Origin: Voacanga thouarsii
Taxonomy: Eukaryota > Streptophyta > Magnoliopsida > Gentianales > Apocynaceae
Length of the DNA: 64,000 nucleotides
Assembly: GCA_026120185.1 (NCBI GenBank)
Contig: JANUWF010001060.1
Location: forward strand, 186,001-250,000
Reading direction: 5' to 3'
The notes below the pieces were generated by a model. That model saw only the letters and a program-made list of their open reading frames with translations, was not told the origin of the DNA and searched no databases. This document shows, piece after piece, positions 46,218 to 56,954 of this stretch (position 1 is the stretch's first letter; each line of letters starts with the position of its first letter). The translations under genes and the position numbers were made by a program.

Positions 46218-47687
46218 TTTTGTTTCTCCTTGTCCTCATTTTTGGGAGGTTTCGCCTTCACCTTTATCTCCCATCTGCCAAATTAAAACAATAATTACAA
46301 ATTTACAATTATGATAAACAAAGAGCAGCAACATAGATTGTCTCCATTTTTTGTACGAAATATAATCTATTAATTTTTATATTACTTAAATAAAAATACT
46401 GGCTCAAAAATAAAGTAAATATGTTATTCACATTAAGAACTTTAACTTGTCTCCATTCACATTCAGAACTTTAACTTGTGACAAATAGAAGTTTGCTTGT
46501 ATGCTCAGCCTCAGAGGTAGTGACAATTACTGCATATCATCATCCTTATTTCTGATAATACGTGCAAGTATACATACATCATTGGCAAACCAAAATTTCC
46601 AGGCCAGATGAGATTAGATTGGCCAATCAAGTAAAACAAGACAATTGTTAGAACCAAAAAAACAAACTCCATTAATGAATAGACAACCCACCCAAAATAA
46701 GGAAAACATTTAGAGACTCAGTGCTGCAATGATGTTAGTATGATCACTTCTTCTGTATGTCAGCTACAGAGGATACTCTAGAAGCACATTACAAGAACTC
46801 TTAGCCTCAGTTGCAATGATTCAAAGAAATAATCACATAATTTCATTGAAAATTCGCTTATCATCCTTGGCAATCACAAACACATTTAAAATCTCAAGAA
46901 AGACAGACTCCCTTCTCCCTCCCATCGAAAGATAGAAACATCAAAATCAAAGAACATGTGCATCATGCAAACTTTTAGCCAGTATTTTTATTATGCGATC
47001 ATTCTTTCTCATTGCTTTGTCAAATATGGAACATTCTTCTCTAAGACCAGGAAAAAGTCCAAAGATCAAGAAAAAGTCCAAAGATCTGGAGTCGATTTAT
47101 CCAGAAATCGAACAGCATAAAATAGTAAGAACCAGATCCAACATTTCCAGCTCACAGAGAAGACAAAAGCTCCAGAAACACAGGAAGCCGAGTGTTGGAG
47201 AAAATAGAAAAACCACCTCTTTAACAGTCCGAAATCAATTTTTCTAACCGATTACGCATAATTCAAACCAACAAATCAAACAAATTCAGCTCCAACCGAG
47301 CCAGATTAAGATACAAGCGATTAACAGCTGAATCTCACCAGACGCTCAAAATTGACAAAAGCAGATCTAGATACAAGGAAATAAACCAAAACCATCAAAT
47401 TTAACAAGCCTCCAAACAACGCATTACCAGCAAAACAAGTAATAATGCTCTTTCGGCTGGAATCGATTGAACACGAGGATGAAAGTAGATCTTGTACTTC
47501 TTAGCAGCCTAGTAGGGATTTGGAGAGTGGAAAAGGGAAAGCAAAGAGAGGTTCTGGCTGACCGTTGGCGCTGGAAATGAACTGGTTACTGGTTGGGAGT
47601 GTGAGAAAGTAGGGGAGTGTGAGTTTGTGAGAGAGTTAATGACTCAATAATGCTGTACAAGTAGGGTTTCGATTTTTTTTTTTAATT
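46218..47687. other. hAT 5' region, no gene recognised
   Basis: Upstream of the transposase on the minus strand. The 47480-47640 stretch looks like promoter/leader. A plus-strand frame at 46993-47247 is Lys/Ser-rich without family resemblance. Confidence 0.4.
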
Positions 47688-47766
47688 TTAAAATAAAATA
47701 AATTTAATTAATAAATATATTTTATATATTTGGGTTCGGGTTGGGTTGGGTTGGGCAGTACACCCA

Positions 47767-48934
47767 AAAATTTTCAAATGAGCAATATTTGGCTCGGAAC
47801 CAAAAGCCAATTGTAAGAGAGAAAATTTGTGATAACTTGTTGGCCTTATACGCACAAGTGCTACAGCATGCAAAATAGCATGTCCCCAAGCAGTTGTAGG
47901 GAGATTTATTCTCATTAATAATGGTCTAACAATTAATTGTAACTATTTAATGAATGATTCAGCTAGACCATTCTGAGTATGAACATGAGCTAGTGGATGT
48001 TCAATAGTAATACCAATTGACATGCAACAAGTATCAAAGGCTTGGAAGGAATATTCTCCAGCATTATCTAGACGGATCCTTTTGATAGGATAATCTGGAA
48101 ATTGCACTCTTAAGCAAATTATTTGGGCAAGCAATCTCGCAAACGCCTAGTTGCGAGTTGATAATAAACTGACATACGACCATCGTGTCAATGCATCAAT
48201 TAAAACCATAAAGTATCTGAATTGCCCACATGGTGGATTAATTGGTCTATATATATCACCATGAATTCTTTCTAGAAATACTGGAGACTTAAACTCTACT
48301 TTTGTTGAAGATGGTTTAATAACCAATTTCCCTTGAGAACATGTAGCACATGAAAATTTATCAGATGTCAAAATCCTCTGACTTTTCAAAGGATGACTAT
48401 GCGTATTTTTCAATTATCCTTCATATCATAATAGCTCATGGATGACCCAAACAGTCATGCCAAATGATAAATATAGCAGAATTAGTAAATTTTTTATTTA
48501 CTGAATGATGCACTTCAATTGCATGAATTTTTGTGCAATATAGGCCAAAAGAAAAAGATGGTAGCTTTTCTAATAAAGATTTTACCTGACATTATTTGAG
48601 TAATACAGAGATACTCAAAACCATTTTCTTCCATTGTTTCAATGTGATATCCATTTCGGTGAATATCTTTAAAGCTTAATAAATTTCTTCGAGATTTTGA
48701 AGAAAATAGCACTTTAGGAATAATAACATTTGTTCCTCTGAGTAATACAATATTAGCTCTTCTAGAGCCTTCAATCAACTTTACACTACCACTTATAGTA
48801 TTAACATTTATTTCTCCCATCTGTAGGTAAGAGAAATATTTTCTATCTTTCAATATGGTGTGTGTTGTACCACTATCAATTAGGCATATATCTTCAATGC
48901 CACGTATGTATCCAGTAAGCGGAATAATAGCCAT
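47767..48934 (-). pseudogene. Copia-3 protease, pre-integrase and integrase, degraded and truncated
   Basis: Protease at 48934-48515 has the DSGTTHTIL active site (ICLIDSGTTHTILKD). GAG-pre-integrase and integrase zinc region lie at about 48413-48330 (CATCSQGK). The integrase core has IHGDIYRPI (Asp), RLDNAGEYSF (Asp) and HTQNGLAESFIK (Glu), with stops near 48145 and 47940. It ends at HLKIFGC (about 47770), where hAT sequence begins. The frame 47688-47915 runs past the junction into hAT terminal sequence. Confidence 0.85.
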
Positions 48935-50213
48935 CTGGGCATAACAAAATACTTATAAATTTAAATACTCAAACAATAAAAACTTTAAACGATTTGTTGG
49001 GCATTATTTGAAATCTCCCTTAAATCAATAGTAAGATAAACAAAAATAAAGTAACAGAGAAAGGAGCTATAATCAACTTCTTTATACAATTGCAGGATAC
49101 ACAAGGTCAAATATTTCAATTATGTAGATTTGTTTCTTCCAAATTAAGAAAACTGAAGGAAATTCAAAATATTATCCAAAAGCATAGTGTGTAGGTTTCA
49201 CCATTAATTCTCTCAACGAGCACAAAATAATCAATAGCTCCTTGCAAGTCCATAAATTCTGATAGTGTATACAAAACATTTACATAAATGCTAAAATATA
49301 CAATATGCAATTCAATCATCAAAGCTACTAGGACAATAGCAATAAGTTACTATCAGGCTAATTAAACAACATAGATCCATAAACTCCATCATTGCAAGCA
49401 TATTGAAAGTCCAACAATTAAGCATGCACCACTTGACATGTTAAATCAACGGTCCCCAAGCATACAAATAAAGATCCACCAAAAAGCGGAGCATATTAAA
49501 CCATTTATTGTCATTCTAAAGTCAAGCAAAAAGCCTCCACCAAAAATTTCATTTTCGGCTCCTCAAGGCGCTAAATAATATGATCAAAGATTTTAAATAA
49601 GAAATCAAAAGATAATTGAATCAGTAATAATTGGATGGGGTAATTATCATTTGAATGATATAGCACATTATGCTTATCATTGCCAATTGACGGTGCCAAT
49701 TGAAGGATAATACCAATTATGACAACATGGATGCGATTAATAAAGTCATCTATGCATTCTGATGACTTTAATCCACAACATGTGGGGTCCATAAATTTGC
49801 TATGAAAACCATAATTAGGAGAACAATAATTGATTCAAAATGAGGCAATTATGCTACCCATAATTTGGTAACTGAATAGCTATTCATCTATGTCCATAGA
49901 CTTACATGATACTGGAAGAATTATATATATAACAATCACAATCCATGGTAATATAGTATAATCAATAATTGATCAATTATTACGAAAAGAGACACATAGA
50001 TGATCCAAGACATTTCCAGTAATCACGTTAAGCTTTCTAAGAAAGATGACAAAACCAAGTAATTCCCATAAATATATGATTTCCACAGAACCGTCAAACA
50101 GCAAAAAAAAAAAAAAAAAACCTACCTTCCTCTTTTGTTATAGCAAACTTCAATAGTGTCACCGTGATGATAACCTTTAGTAAAACAACTTTGGTAGAGT
50201 CTCGTGCTAATAA
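48935..50213 (-). other. Copia-3 5' internal region, gag not recognised
   Basis: Between the 5' LTR and the protease there should be a leader and gag. The sequence is AT-rich with many stops; a 73-residue frame at 49571-49792 has no gag signature I recognise. No initiator-Met primer-binding site follows the LTR (the sequence is ttattagcacgagactc), so this element uses another primer or has lost the site. Confidence 0.45.
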
Positions 50214-50489
50214 TGTATTGTAAATTTGATTCAAAATAGAATCAGTAAATATAAAATTGTAAAGTAAAGATACTAAAAGAGGAGAGAAGAGAGAGAATCA
50301 CTTAGATACGATTTCATTGATTCATTTGTTTGTTTACATATGACCCATATTTATAGAGGTGTCAATACATAATCTAAAAGGTTAAGAAATGAATTTAATA
50401 ACCTTAGAAAATAAATAGTTACAGTATACGAACAGTCACATTATCTTCAAGAAAATGAACAGCCACTTGACCTTTCATATTTCATAACA
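50214..50489 (-). repeat. Copia-3 5' LTR
   Basis: 276 bp, partner of 42823-43107, directly followed by the cttta target duplicate and then LRR gene intron sequence. Confidence 0.9.
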
Positions 50490-51653
50490 CTTTATAATTT
50501 ATGTAAAAAAATAACTAGGAGTCAATTATTTTTCCATTGGTTTAAAAATTTTTAGTAATAAATGCTAACCAATTCATTTTACTTAAAACAATAAGTTATT
50601 CTAGGTTAATTTTTTTTCACATCACATCTCGGCATGTAGAAATGCTTACAAGATAATTGGTTCCTTGTTGATAATATTTGGTGCATTTTATATATTCTCA
50701 GGTAAAATACCGCAAGAGTTCAACAACCTGCAAAACTTGGAGGAAATCAATTTGGATGACAATAACTTAATTGGTTCACCATCAGCAATCTTCAATCTCT
50801 CAAGATTAAGAGGGGTTTCACTTGGTTCAAATAACCTACTAGGAATTCTTCCACTATTTTTGCCTCCCAACTTAGAAACCCTTGATCTTTCGAATAATAG
50901 TATTGAAGCAGTCATACTAGAAACTATCTCAAATGCTTCTAAACTCACTTGTTTGATTCTATGGGAAAGCAACTTCACAGGTTCTATTCCAAACACAATT
51001 GGCAACTTAAGCAATTTAATTTCATTAGATCTAAGTGCCAATAGTTAATTGGATCAGTCCCAACTTCCCTCAAAGGTTTGCAAAAGCTTGAAAGTTTAAT
51101 TGTTTATCAAAACAACTAAAGCAAAGGAAATCTTGATAAATTATGTGAAATGAAGGGTTTGAGGGTGGCATCTTTAGATCAAAACCAAATTTGGGAGCCC
51201 ATTCCGAAATTCATAGGAAATAATGCTACTTCTTTGCTTTATCTTACTTTTAGTTCCAACCGATTATATTCCACCATACCTGAAAGCTTTTGGAACCTCA
51301 AAATTCTCTCCTACCTTGACTTGTCTTCCAACTTCCTAAGTAGCTCTCTGCCTCCAAATATTGGTGATAAAGTGGTATTCTTGACATTTTTGTCTTTGTC
51401 TGCTAATAATTTTTCTGGTTTGATTCCCGACTCAATTACAAAACTTGTATACTTGTGGCACTTGAATCTGTCCTACAACAGACTGTCTGGCCCACTCCCA
51501 AAGCTCTCTTCTATGTAATCCATAAGGTATTTACCTTATTTATTGCTTGTATTAGTACTTGACTAGTGGAAATGTGCTTGTATTCTAAGGTTATACACCA
51601 AAATTCTGGCTGCTAAACAGAAACCCCTTTTGGATAGCATTACTTTTTCCATC

Positions 51654-53344
51654 CACTATAAGAAAAAATCAAATTAAGTACGGTCAATTTAGCGACGGAT
51701 TACGTCCGTTGCTAAAACGGGCATCGCAATTTGCGACGGAATGAAAATCCATCACAGTTGCGACTACTATTTAATTAATGATATTACAATTAAGTTTATA
51801 ACCAATATAGCGACGGATTTGCAATGATAAAAATTTTTATTTAAAAAAATCAATTAGTAACGAATTTGTGACAGCCAAAAATTTTTATTTAAAAAATCAA
51901 TTAATTTAGCAACGAATTTGTAACGGCCATTTTTTTTTTTTTTGCAAAAAAACTAATTAATTTAGCAACGGATTTGAAATGGAAAAAAAATTATATTAAA
52001 AACTAATTAATTAGACCCCGACCTGACCCAACTCGACCACCCATTGGCCCGACCCGCAAAGAATATTATGAGATTATGTCGTACCCGGGGCTCGAACCCA
52101 CGTCATTGTTGTGGGAGAACACGTGTTTCACTACTAAGCTATTGATATTCTTATGATTTATTGTGTTATATATTAATTATATAGTATATTTTTTTGTGAA
52201 TTAGTGATGGATTTGCAAGGGCTTTGTAAAGGATCTATGACGACCCAATTTTCCATGGCAAATCCATTTCTAATTAGTCATGGATTTGCGATGGCTCATT
52301 TTTCAAATTTTAAAAATAAATTAATTTTCAAATTTTGGAAGGTCGTCGCAAATCCGTGGCTAATTAGAAATAGATTTGCAATGCCCACAAATCCATAGTT
52401 AATTAACGAGGGATTTGCGAGGGATTTGCAACGGCTCATTTTTCAATTTAAAAAATAAATTTATTTTAAAATTTTGGATGGCCGTCACAAATTCCTCGCT
52501 AATTGAAACGGATTTGCGAAGGCTTATTTTCTCAATTTTAAAAAATAATTATATTTTTAAATTTTAGATGGCCATTGCAAATACCTCAGTAATTAGCAAT
52601 GGATTTGCGACGGCTAATTTTTAATTTTAAAAAATAAATTTATTTTTAAATTTTGGTTGGCCATTGCAAATCCCTCACTAATTTAGATGAATTTGTGAGG
52701 GCTTGTTTTTTCAAATTTAAAACAAAAATAAATTATTTTTAAATTTTGGATGACCATCGCAAATTCCTCACTAATTGCGACAGATTTGCGAGGGCTTATT
52801 TTTTTCAATTTTAAAAAAATAAATTTATTTTTAAATTTTGGATGGCCTTCAAAAATCCCTCACTAATTGTGATGGGTTTGCGAGGGCTTATTTTTTTAAT
52901 TTAAAAAAAATTATTCTTAAATTTTGGAAAACCGTCGCAATATTTGCGATGACTTATTTTTTAAATTTTTAAAAAATAAATTTATTTTTAAATTTTAAAT
53001 GGTTGTCGCTAATTGTGACGAATTTGCGATGACTCATTTTTTCAATTTTAAAAAATTAAATTTACTTTTAAATTTTGAATGGTCATCGCAAATCCCTCTC
53101 TAATTGTGATGGATTTGGAACGACACTTTAATTTTTTAGTATTACTTAAATATTAAAAAAATGTCGTCGCAAATTTGTGACGGCTAGATGTCCATCGCTA
53201 ATCTATACCAACGGATTAGCGATGGAAATTTCAAAAAATAAATTTATTTTCAAAATTTTTACTCCCCTTGCTGTTCTGTCGCAAATTAACTATGGCCGAA
53301 AACCGTCACAAAAATCCATCGCTAATTTCTTTTTTCTTGTAGTG
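51654..53344. mobile_element. CACTA-C, short non-coding CACTA element
   Basis: Starts cactataagaaaaaatc at 51654 and ends tttttcttgtagtg at 53344. The flanks atc (51651-51653) and atc (53345-53347) are the 3-bp target duplication expected for CACTA. The 1691 bp are almost entirely subterminal-type repeats: about a dozen gcgayggattTgcgang / aaatccgtcgc copies alternating with tttaaaaaataaatttattttaaattttgg. No coding potential. It belongs to a different subfamily from CACTA-A and -B (core gcgacggattt, not ttgccacgga). Confidence 0.9.
52080..52150 (-). repeat. tRNA-like segment (possible SINE head) inside CACTA-C
   Basis: On the minus strand, tagcttagtagt (52141-52130) resembles a pol III A box and ggttcgagcccc (52098-52087) is a perfect B box, spaced as in a tRNA gene. 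About 70 bp of non-repeat sequence (gaccccgacctgacccaactcg.., 52013-52075) follows on the inner side. It interrupts the otherwise regular repeats of CACTA-C, so it is likely a separate insertion. Too diverged to be a working tRNA gene. Confidence 0.6.
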
Positions 53345-53374
53345 ATCGCGATGAGCCTTTTTCCCTTACCGAGG

Positions 53375-53700
53375 TATCAGTGACAGCATTATACTTTGTC
53401 ATCAACTCATGCACCATCTCAACTGCAGGAAAGGCAACCTAGGTTTGTTAGCTCTCAAGATAGATAGGGCCAATGTCTATCATAAGGTCAAATGGTCACT
53501 TTTGCTATTCATTTTAAAGAAAAAATAATAGGATTGGGGATAAATTCATCAAACTTATCAAGGAATGTATGTCATCTTCCACTTTTCCCATTCTCATTAA
53601 TGGCTCTCCTTACGGACTTTTATCTCCTACTAGAGGACATAGGCAAGAAGGATCCTATGTCTTCGGGTCTATTTGCAATTTTTTTTTTATTTTTGTCTTA
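53375..53700 (+). pseudogene. LINE reverse transcriptase fragment
   Basis: Reads GLLALKIDRANVYHKVKWSL, then after a frameshift GDKFIKLIKECMSSSTFPIL and INGSPYGLLSPTRGHRQEG. These match the fingers/palm part of plant LINE (L1-type) reverse transcriptases, where the pattern is LKLDMxKAYDRVEW and INGxPxGxxxPxRGLRQGDP. The YADD motif and the endonuclease are absent. It starts a few bases after the CACTA-C target duplicate. Confidence 0.8.
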
Positions 53701-54169
53701 ATGTCCCACACGATATCAAGAGTTTAGATGGACAAAAAAATTTCATGATGTTAAAATCAGTAGAATTGTTGAAAGTTCAAAGAGAATAATAAAGCTTTGG
53801 TCTCTAAGTTGGGGTGAAAGATTTATGCTAAGCCAAGTAAGATATGGATAAAGTTAATAAAATCTACATTCTAACATAGCAAAAAAACTTTATACTTGGA
53901 AAAATTTCCAACAAATTCTTCTTAAAATTGGAATAGCATCTACTAGATGTAGTAAAATAAGAATTATGTTATACAATTAGCTTGAACACTAGTAGTAATT
54001 AGGGATAGTAATTTTTCTATTTAAATTTAAGACCCAACCTGGCCAACCCAACCGAACCTGATGGGGAGGAGGATTTCCCGATTTAAACAGGAATAGAGAC
54101 GGGATTGGGTTTCATCCTTGTGGCGAGTCAAGGGTAAGGATTGCATGATTCTTGACCTGTCCCCACATC
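53701..54169. other. Unclassified sequence
   Basis: Probably includes more decayed LINE sequence (ctaagttggggtgaaagattt). About 54025-54165 is a less AT-rich stretch with cccaacctggccaacccaaccg, similar in kind to hAT-type terminal sequence, but no element could be delimited. Confidence 0.35.
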
Positions 54170-54362
54170 ATGTCATACATACATACATATACATATGTAT
54201 AAATATATATGTATATGTTATATTTATATGTATAAATAATATATATGTATTAAAAATTTTATACTTATATATAGAAATATAATTGTATGTAAATAAATAA
54301 GTATACAGTTCTATGTGTATTATAAATAAATATGTGTGTGTGTGTGCGCGCGCCGTGCGCAC
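54170..54362. repeat. AT-rich microsatellite block
   Basis: Mixed (TACA)n, (TATG)n and atatatgtata runs ending in a (GT)n-(GC) tract at about 54332-54362. The His/Tyr-rich reverse frame is an artefact. Confidence 0.8.
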
Positions 54363-54461
54363 GCAAAATATGAAGATATAATTGCTATGTAAGAAAAAAT
54401 ATGCATATAAAGGTATTTATATTTATAAAAGAATTGATTATAAAAAATATTTACATTTATA

Positions 54462-54462
<1 letters not shown>

Positions 54463-54556
<94 letters not shown>
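54463..54556. repeat. Compound (GA)n(GT)n microsatellite
   Basis: About 17 GA units run straight into about 28 GT units, with no interruption. Confidence 0.95.
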
Positions 54557-54557
<1 letters not shown>

Positions 54558-55307
54558 CCCACGACCCAATTGGTCTTTGGGCCTTTCTTTTTATGGTTTT
54601 GTTGGTGGGCCAAGTCTATGCGTTTGAGGTTGATTAAGAAGAAGGAATATTTTTGAGGCTATTTTGTAATTAGTTTTATAAGGGGTCTTTAGTTTAATTA
54701 CTTTAGTCAGTTACGTCCTTAAGTTTAATGATTGCATCGTTTCTCAACAGACTAGAATGCTTCAGTAGAGACTACTTTAGAGAAAGGGGATATCAGTGGA
54801 AAGGAAGAACTCAATGAGGAGATTGTACCAGAGACTTCGAATCTAAATGAGTCTTGCATTATTAATGCTTTGGATTGGGTTAATTCCTTTAGGAATTTGA
54901 GTAATGGTTGTATTGGGCGTGTAAGGGTTTGATTTGGGGGTTTTAAGTTTGGTGAGAAATTTGGAAATTGATTGAGCTATTGGGTTTTCGTAGGTAGTTA
55001 GATAAGTCTAGCGGTGGATTAATGCTATTTTGATATCTGAATTGACTGGTAAGGAATTTATAATTTTCCTGCTTTTCTTGGCTTTTTGTATTTTGAGAAA
55101 ATTGTGTATCCTTTGCTAATAAAAGTTATTTTACTATTAAAATAGATTGAGCATGATGTAATTTTGATGCTTTAAGTATTGTGAATATCTAAATGGAATC
55201 GTGTAAAGTGAAGCTCTGTTTTAAGTACTTTATTTTAATGACTAACTTGTATTTTAAGTTGTGTGTGTGTGTGGAATCGTGTATTGTGAATATTTAATGA
55301 CTCACTT
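54557..55307. other. Stretch upstream of the transposon-protein ORF, no gene recognised
   Basis: AT-rich, with a short (GT)n near 55260. It may be leader sequence of the element encoding the 55308 ORF, but no LTR or TIR pair was found. Confidence 0.35.
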
Positions 55308-55904
55308 GTGCTTGAATTCTATGCCAATCTCAAGACCAGAATCACAGAACCAATAGAAGTATTTTATCATTTTGTGTTTGTAAGAGGATCCCTTGTAGCT
55401 TTCAGTCAAAAAGACATACCAACAATCTTTAACATTTCATGTAACAGCACTATATCTGGTCTTCGAAAACATGTTGATCTCACTTATGTTTGTCTTCAAC
55501 TCATAGGAATTGTGGTTCATATGCAGGCAACAGAGGGCTATATAAAATCCTCAACTCTAATAAGTTTATACTTTACTCTCCACAAAATTTCTAGTTCTAA
55601 CTGGTCGCCAACTCACAACGTTTCCATTATGCTGAGGGATAGAGCTGGGTTGTTGTATAAGATTGGGCATGCTATGAAATTTAATCTAGGTGATTTGATC
55701 TTTCATCAAGTGATGAATCTTGGCGAACTTGCTACTCAAAGCATGACCCTACTGCTATATCCATATTTGCTCATTGAGTATTTGGGTGCTTGTAAGAGTT
55801 ACCTGATACATAAATCTAACAAACATATCAACAACATCAAGTTCTTCCACCCTATATCGAAGAAGCCACCTATTTCTACTCCTCTTTCTGTCTCTTTAAA
55901 GTAG
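55308..55904 (+). CDS. Putative plant transposon protein (Transposase_32-like, PF20167 type)
   Basis: A 198-residue frame without stops. It opens LEFYANLKTRITEP and FVRGSLVAFSQKDIPTIFNI, the pattern lVrEFYaN ... VrVRGk.V.fs...I of the putative plant transposon protein family, which is associated with LTR elements. It continues with SNWSPTHNVSIMLRDRAGLL and GDLIFHQVMNLG, which match the C-terminal half of that domain (P-T-x-N-x-V-S..R..LLY.I). The function of the family is unknown. It may be part of a larger frame that has decayed upstream. A gypsy LTR starts about 115 bp downstream in the same direction; whether the two belong together is unclear. Confidence 0.7.
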   Translation: MLEFYANLKTRITEPIEVFYHFVFVRGSLVAFSQKDIPTIFNISCNSTISGLRKHVDLTYVCLQLIGIVVHMQATEGYIKSSTLISLYFTLHKISSSNWSPTHNVSIMLRDRAGLLYKIGHAMKFNLGDLIFHQVMNLGELATQSMTLLLYPYLLIEYLGACKSYLIHKSNKHINNIKFFHPISKKPPISTPLSVSLK

Positions 55905-56018
55905 TTTCTCCCAGTGCTCTCCAGTGATTGGAAGTTTCCGTCCTGGTATATGTCATGCCTCTGCTTCTGGTTCTCAGTCCCTTCCACCTATTCTTGCCAC
56001 ACTGCACCAGTAGGTTAC

Positions 56019-56856
56019 TGTAGACAAAAAATTTTGGGAGAAAGTTTATTTAATCAAAATTACAAGAAAATGACATGTTTTAGTCTTGATTAATTCATGA
56101 ATAAATATAATTATTCTTAGATTAATATAATTGGGACATCATTAAAAGTCCATTAAATTCAACATATCATGAAATTGGACTATTAAAATTAGGTTGTTGT
56201 TAAGGGTCCATTTCACATTAAATCCAATATATCATGGATTAAATGGAATTGAACTGGGCCCTAAAGTTGGAATTTTTTAAAATCTCATAACCCAAATATA
56301 ATGTGGATTAAATGAAATTAGGTCAAAACATAAATTAAGCCCAAGTCATCTTAAGTCCAAGTCCATTAGGGTTTGTTAGGAAGTTTTTTTAAAATCTCAT
56401 ATCGGCTATTTATGCTAAAGTAAAGGGATTTTTTGCCTATAAATAAGGTCTTCCCTTAATGATTCAGGACCCTCGGATCCTCAAGCTTCAACAAGCAAGA
56501 GGCATCTTAAGTTTCAACAAGCTCAACCATTCAAACTTCATCAAATTCAAGGTTCGGAATCGTCATCAAATCAAGGTTCAAAATCTTCATCAAATTTCAA
56601 GGCATTCATCTTGCTCTGCATCAAACAAGTCTCGAAGGTTTGGCAATCAAGTGTTCGTCATCAAATTCCGTTCGATCCAAGATCAAGCTCTGCAGCCCTC
56701 AAATCAATGCTTTTCAAAAAAAGAAGAATCGGAGGACTCATCCTACAATTTAGGACTTCCTTGGAGATTTGTAATCACTTTTCATATTTACTACATATTT
56801 TGTATTTTTTGATAATTTTCTTATGTTATTTTCAAACTTGAAATTTGTCGTCTACA
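56019..56856 (+). repeat. Gypsy 5' LTR
   Basis: 838 bp, starts tgtagacaaaaaa and ends ttgtcgtctaca, so the termini form the inverted tgtagac/gtctaca. After aatttc comes tggcatacccagtgggac, which begins TGG like a primer-binding site. A TATA-like stretch (tttgcctataaataagg, near 56435) in front of gatcc-rich leader could be the promoter. The 3' LTR is not in the window. Confidence 0.85.
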
Positions 56857-56954
56857 AATTTCTGGCATACCCAGTGGGACAATCTCCACCTCCCATCTCT
56901 TCTCTTCAACCTTTAAATCAATCCCAAGTTCATGTACAAGCACAAATCAACTCA

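Larger units (their letters stand above)
43176..47766 (-). mobile_element. hAT element nested in copia-3
   Basis: The left end tagggctattcatgggttggg fits the common plant hAT terminus (taggggtgttcat..), followed by ggttcgggttg repeats. The right end reads ggttgggttgggcagtacaccc, an imperfect inverse of the left. Between them is a hAT transposase relic (44110-46217) with about 1.4 kb of leader. An 8-bp target duplication is not visible: to the right the sequence joins the copia integrase at its conserved KIFGC motif, to the left it joins the copia 3' UTR, so part of the copia was lost at or near the insertion. Confidence 0.75.
42823..50489 (-). mobile_element. Copia-3, Ty1/copia element with nested hAT
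   Basis: Short LTRs lie at 42823-43107 (3') and 50214-50489 (5'). Both begin, on the plus strand, tgttgtgaatttg / tgtattgtaaatttg and end ttcataaca. The flanks cttta at 42818-42822 and cttta at 50490-50494 are a perfect 5-bp target duplication. The tract ctcccccttgaatg right after the first LTR is the reverse complement of a polypurine tract, so the element runs on the minus strand. Its pol is cut in the integrase by a hAT element, and everything from there to the 3' UTR (C-terminal integrase, RT, RNase H) is missing. It sits in an intron of the LRR gene. Confidence 0.9.
33448..51518 (+). pseudogene. LRR receptor-like gene (subfamily XII-like) broken by nested transposons
   Basis: Starts MKRATRNFVLSLVLLLCF (signal peptide) followed by TTDQFSLLSLKAHITSDP, then two adjacent stops where the conserved Cys-Ser-Trp is expected, then TCNSRHQRVISLNIS and LRRs to about 34133. 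The exon resumes at 42137 (EFYGRLPRHTC-like, RLLDLSSNNIDGEIPRNLSQ, a stop, EGQIPKEIGNIEMLKELDLS) to a gt near 42367. A single-repeat exon at about 42728-42800 reads GLIPKETSNLTTLKRLSF. The next exon, about 50701-51518, holds GKIPQEFNNLQNLEEINLDD through SYNRLSGPLPKLSSM, with one frameshift near 51045 and a stop near 51117. The style fits LRR XII receptors (EFR/Xa21-like immune receptors). No transmembrane or kinase exon lies in the window. The MULE is in an exon, copia-3 in an intron. Confidence 0.85.

Noticed and set aside
46993..47247. 84-residue plus-strand frame
   Set aside because: Inside the hAT leader, opposite strand to the transposase, no family features.
52087..52141. A tRNA gene
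   Set aside because: A and B boxes are present but no cloverleaf with paired acceptor stem could be drawn; listed as a tRNA-like repeat.
54320..54613. Reverse-strand frame with long His-Thr and Ser-Leu runs
   Set aside because: Translation of the (GA)n(GT)n microsatellite.
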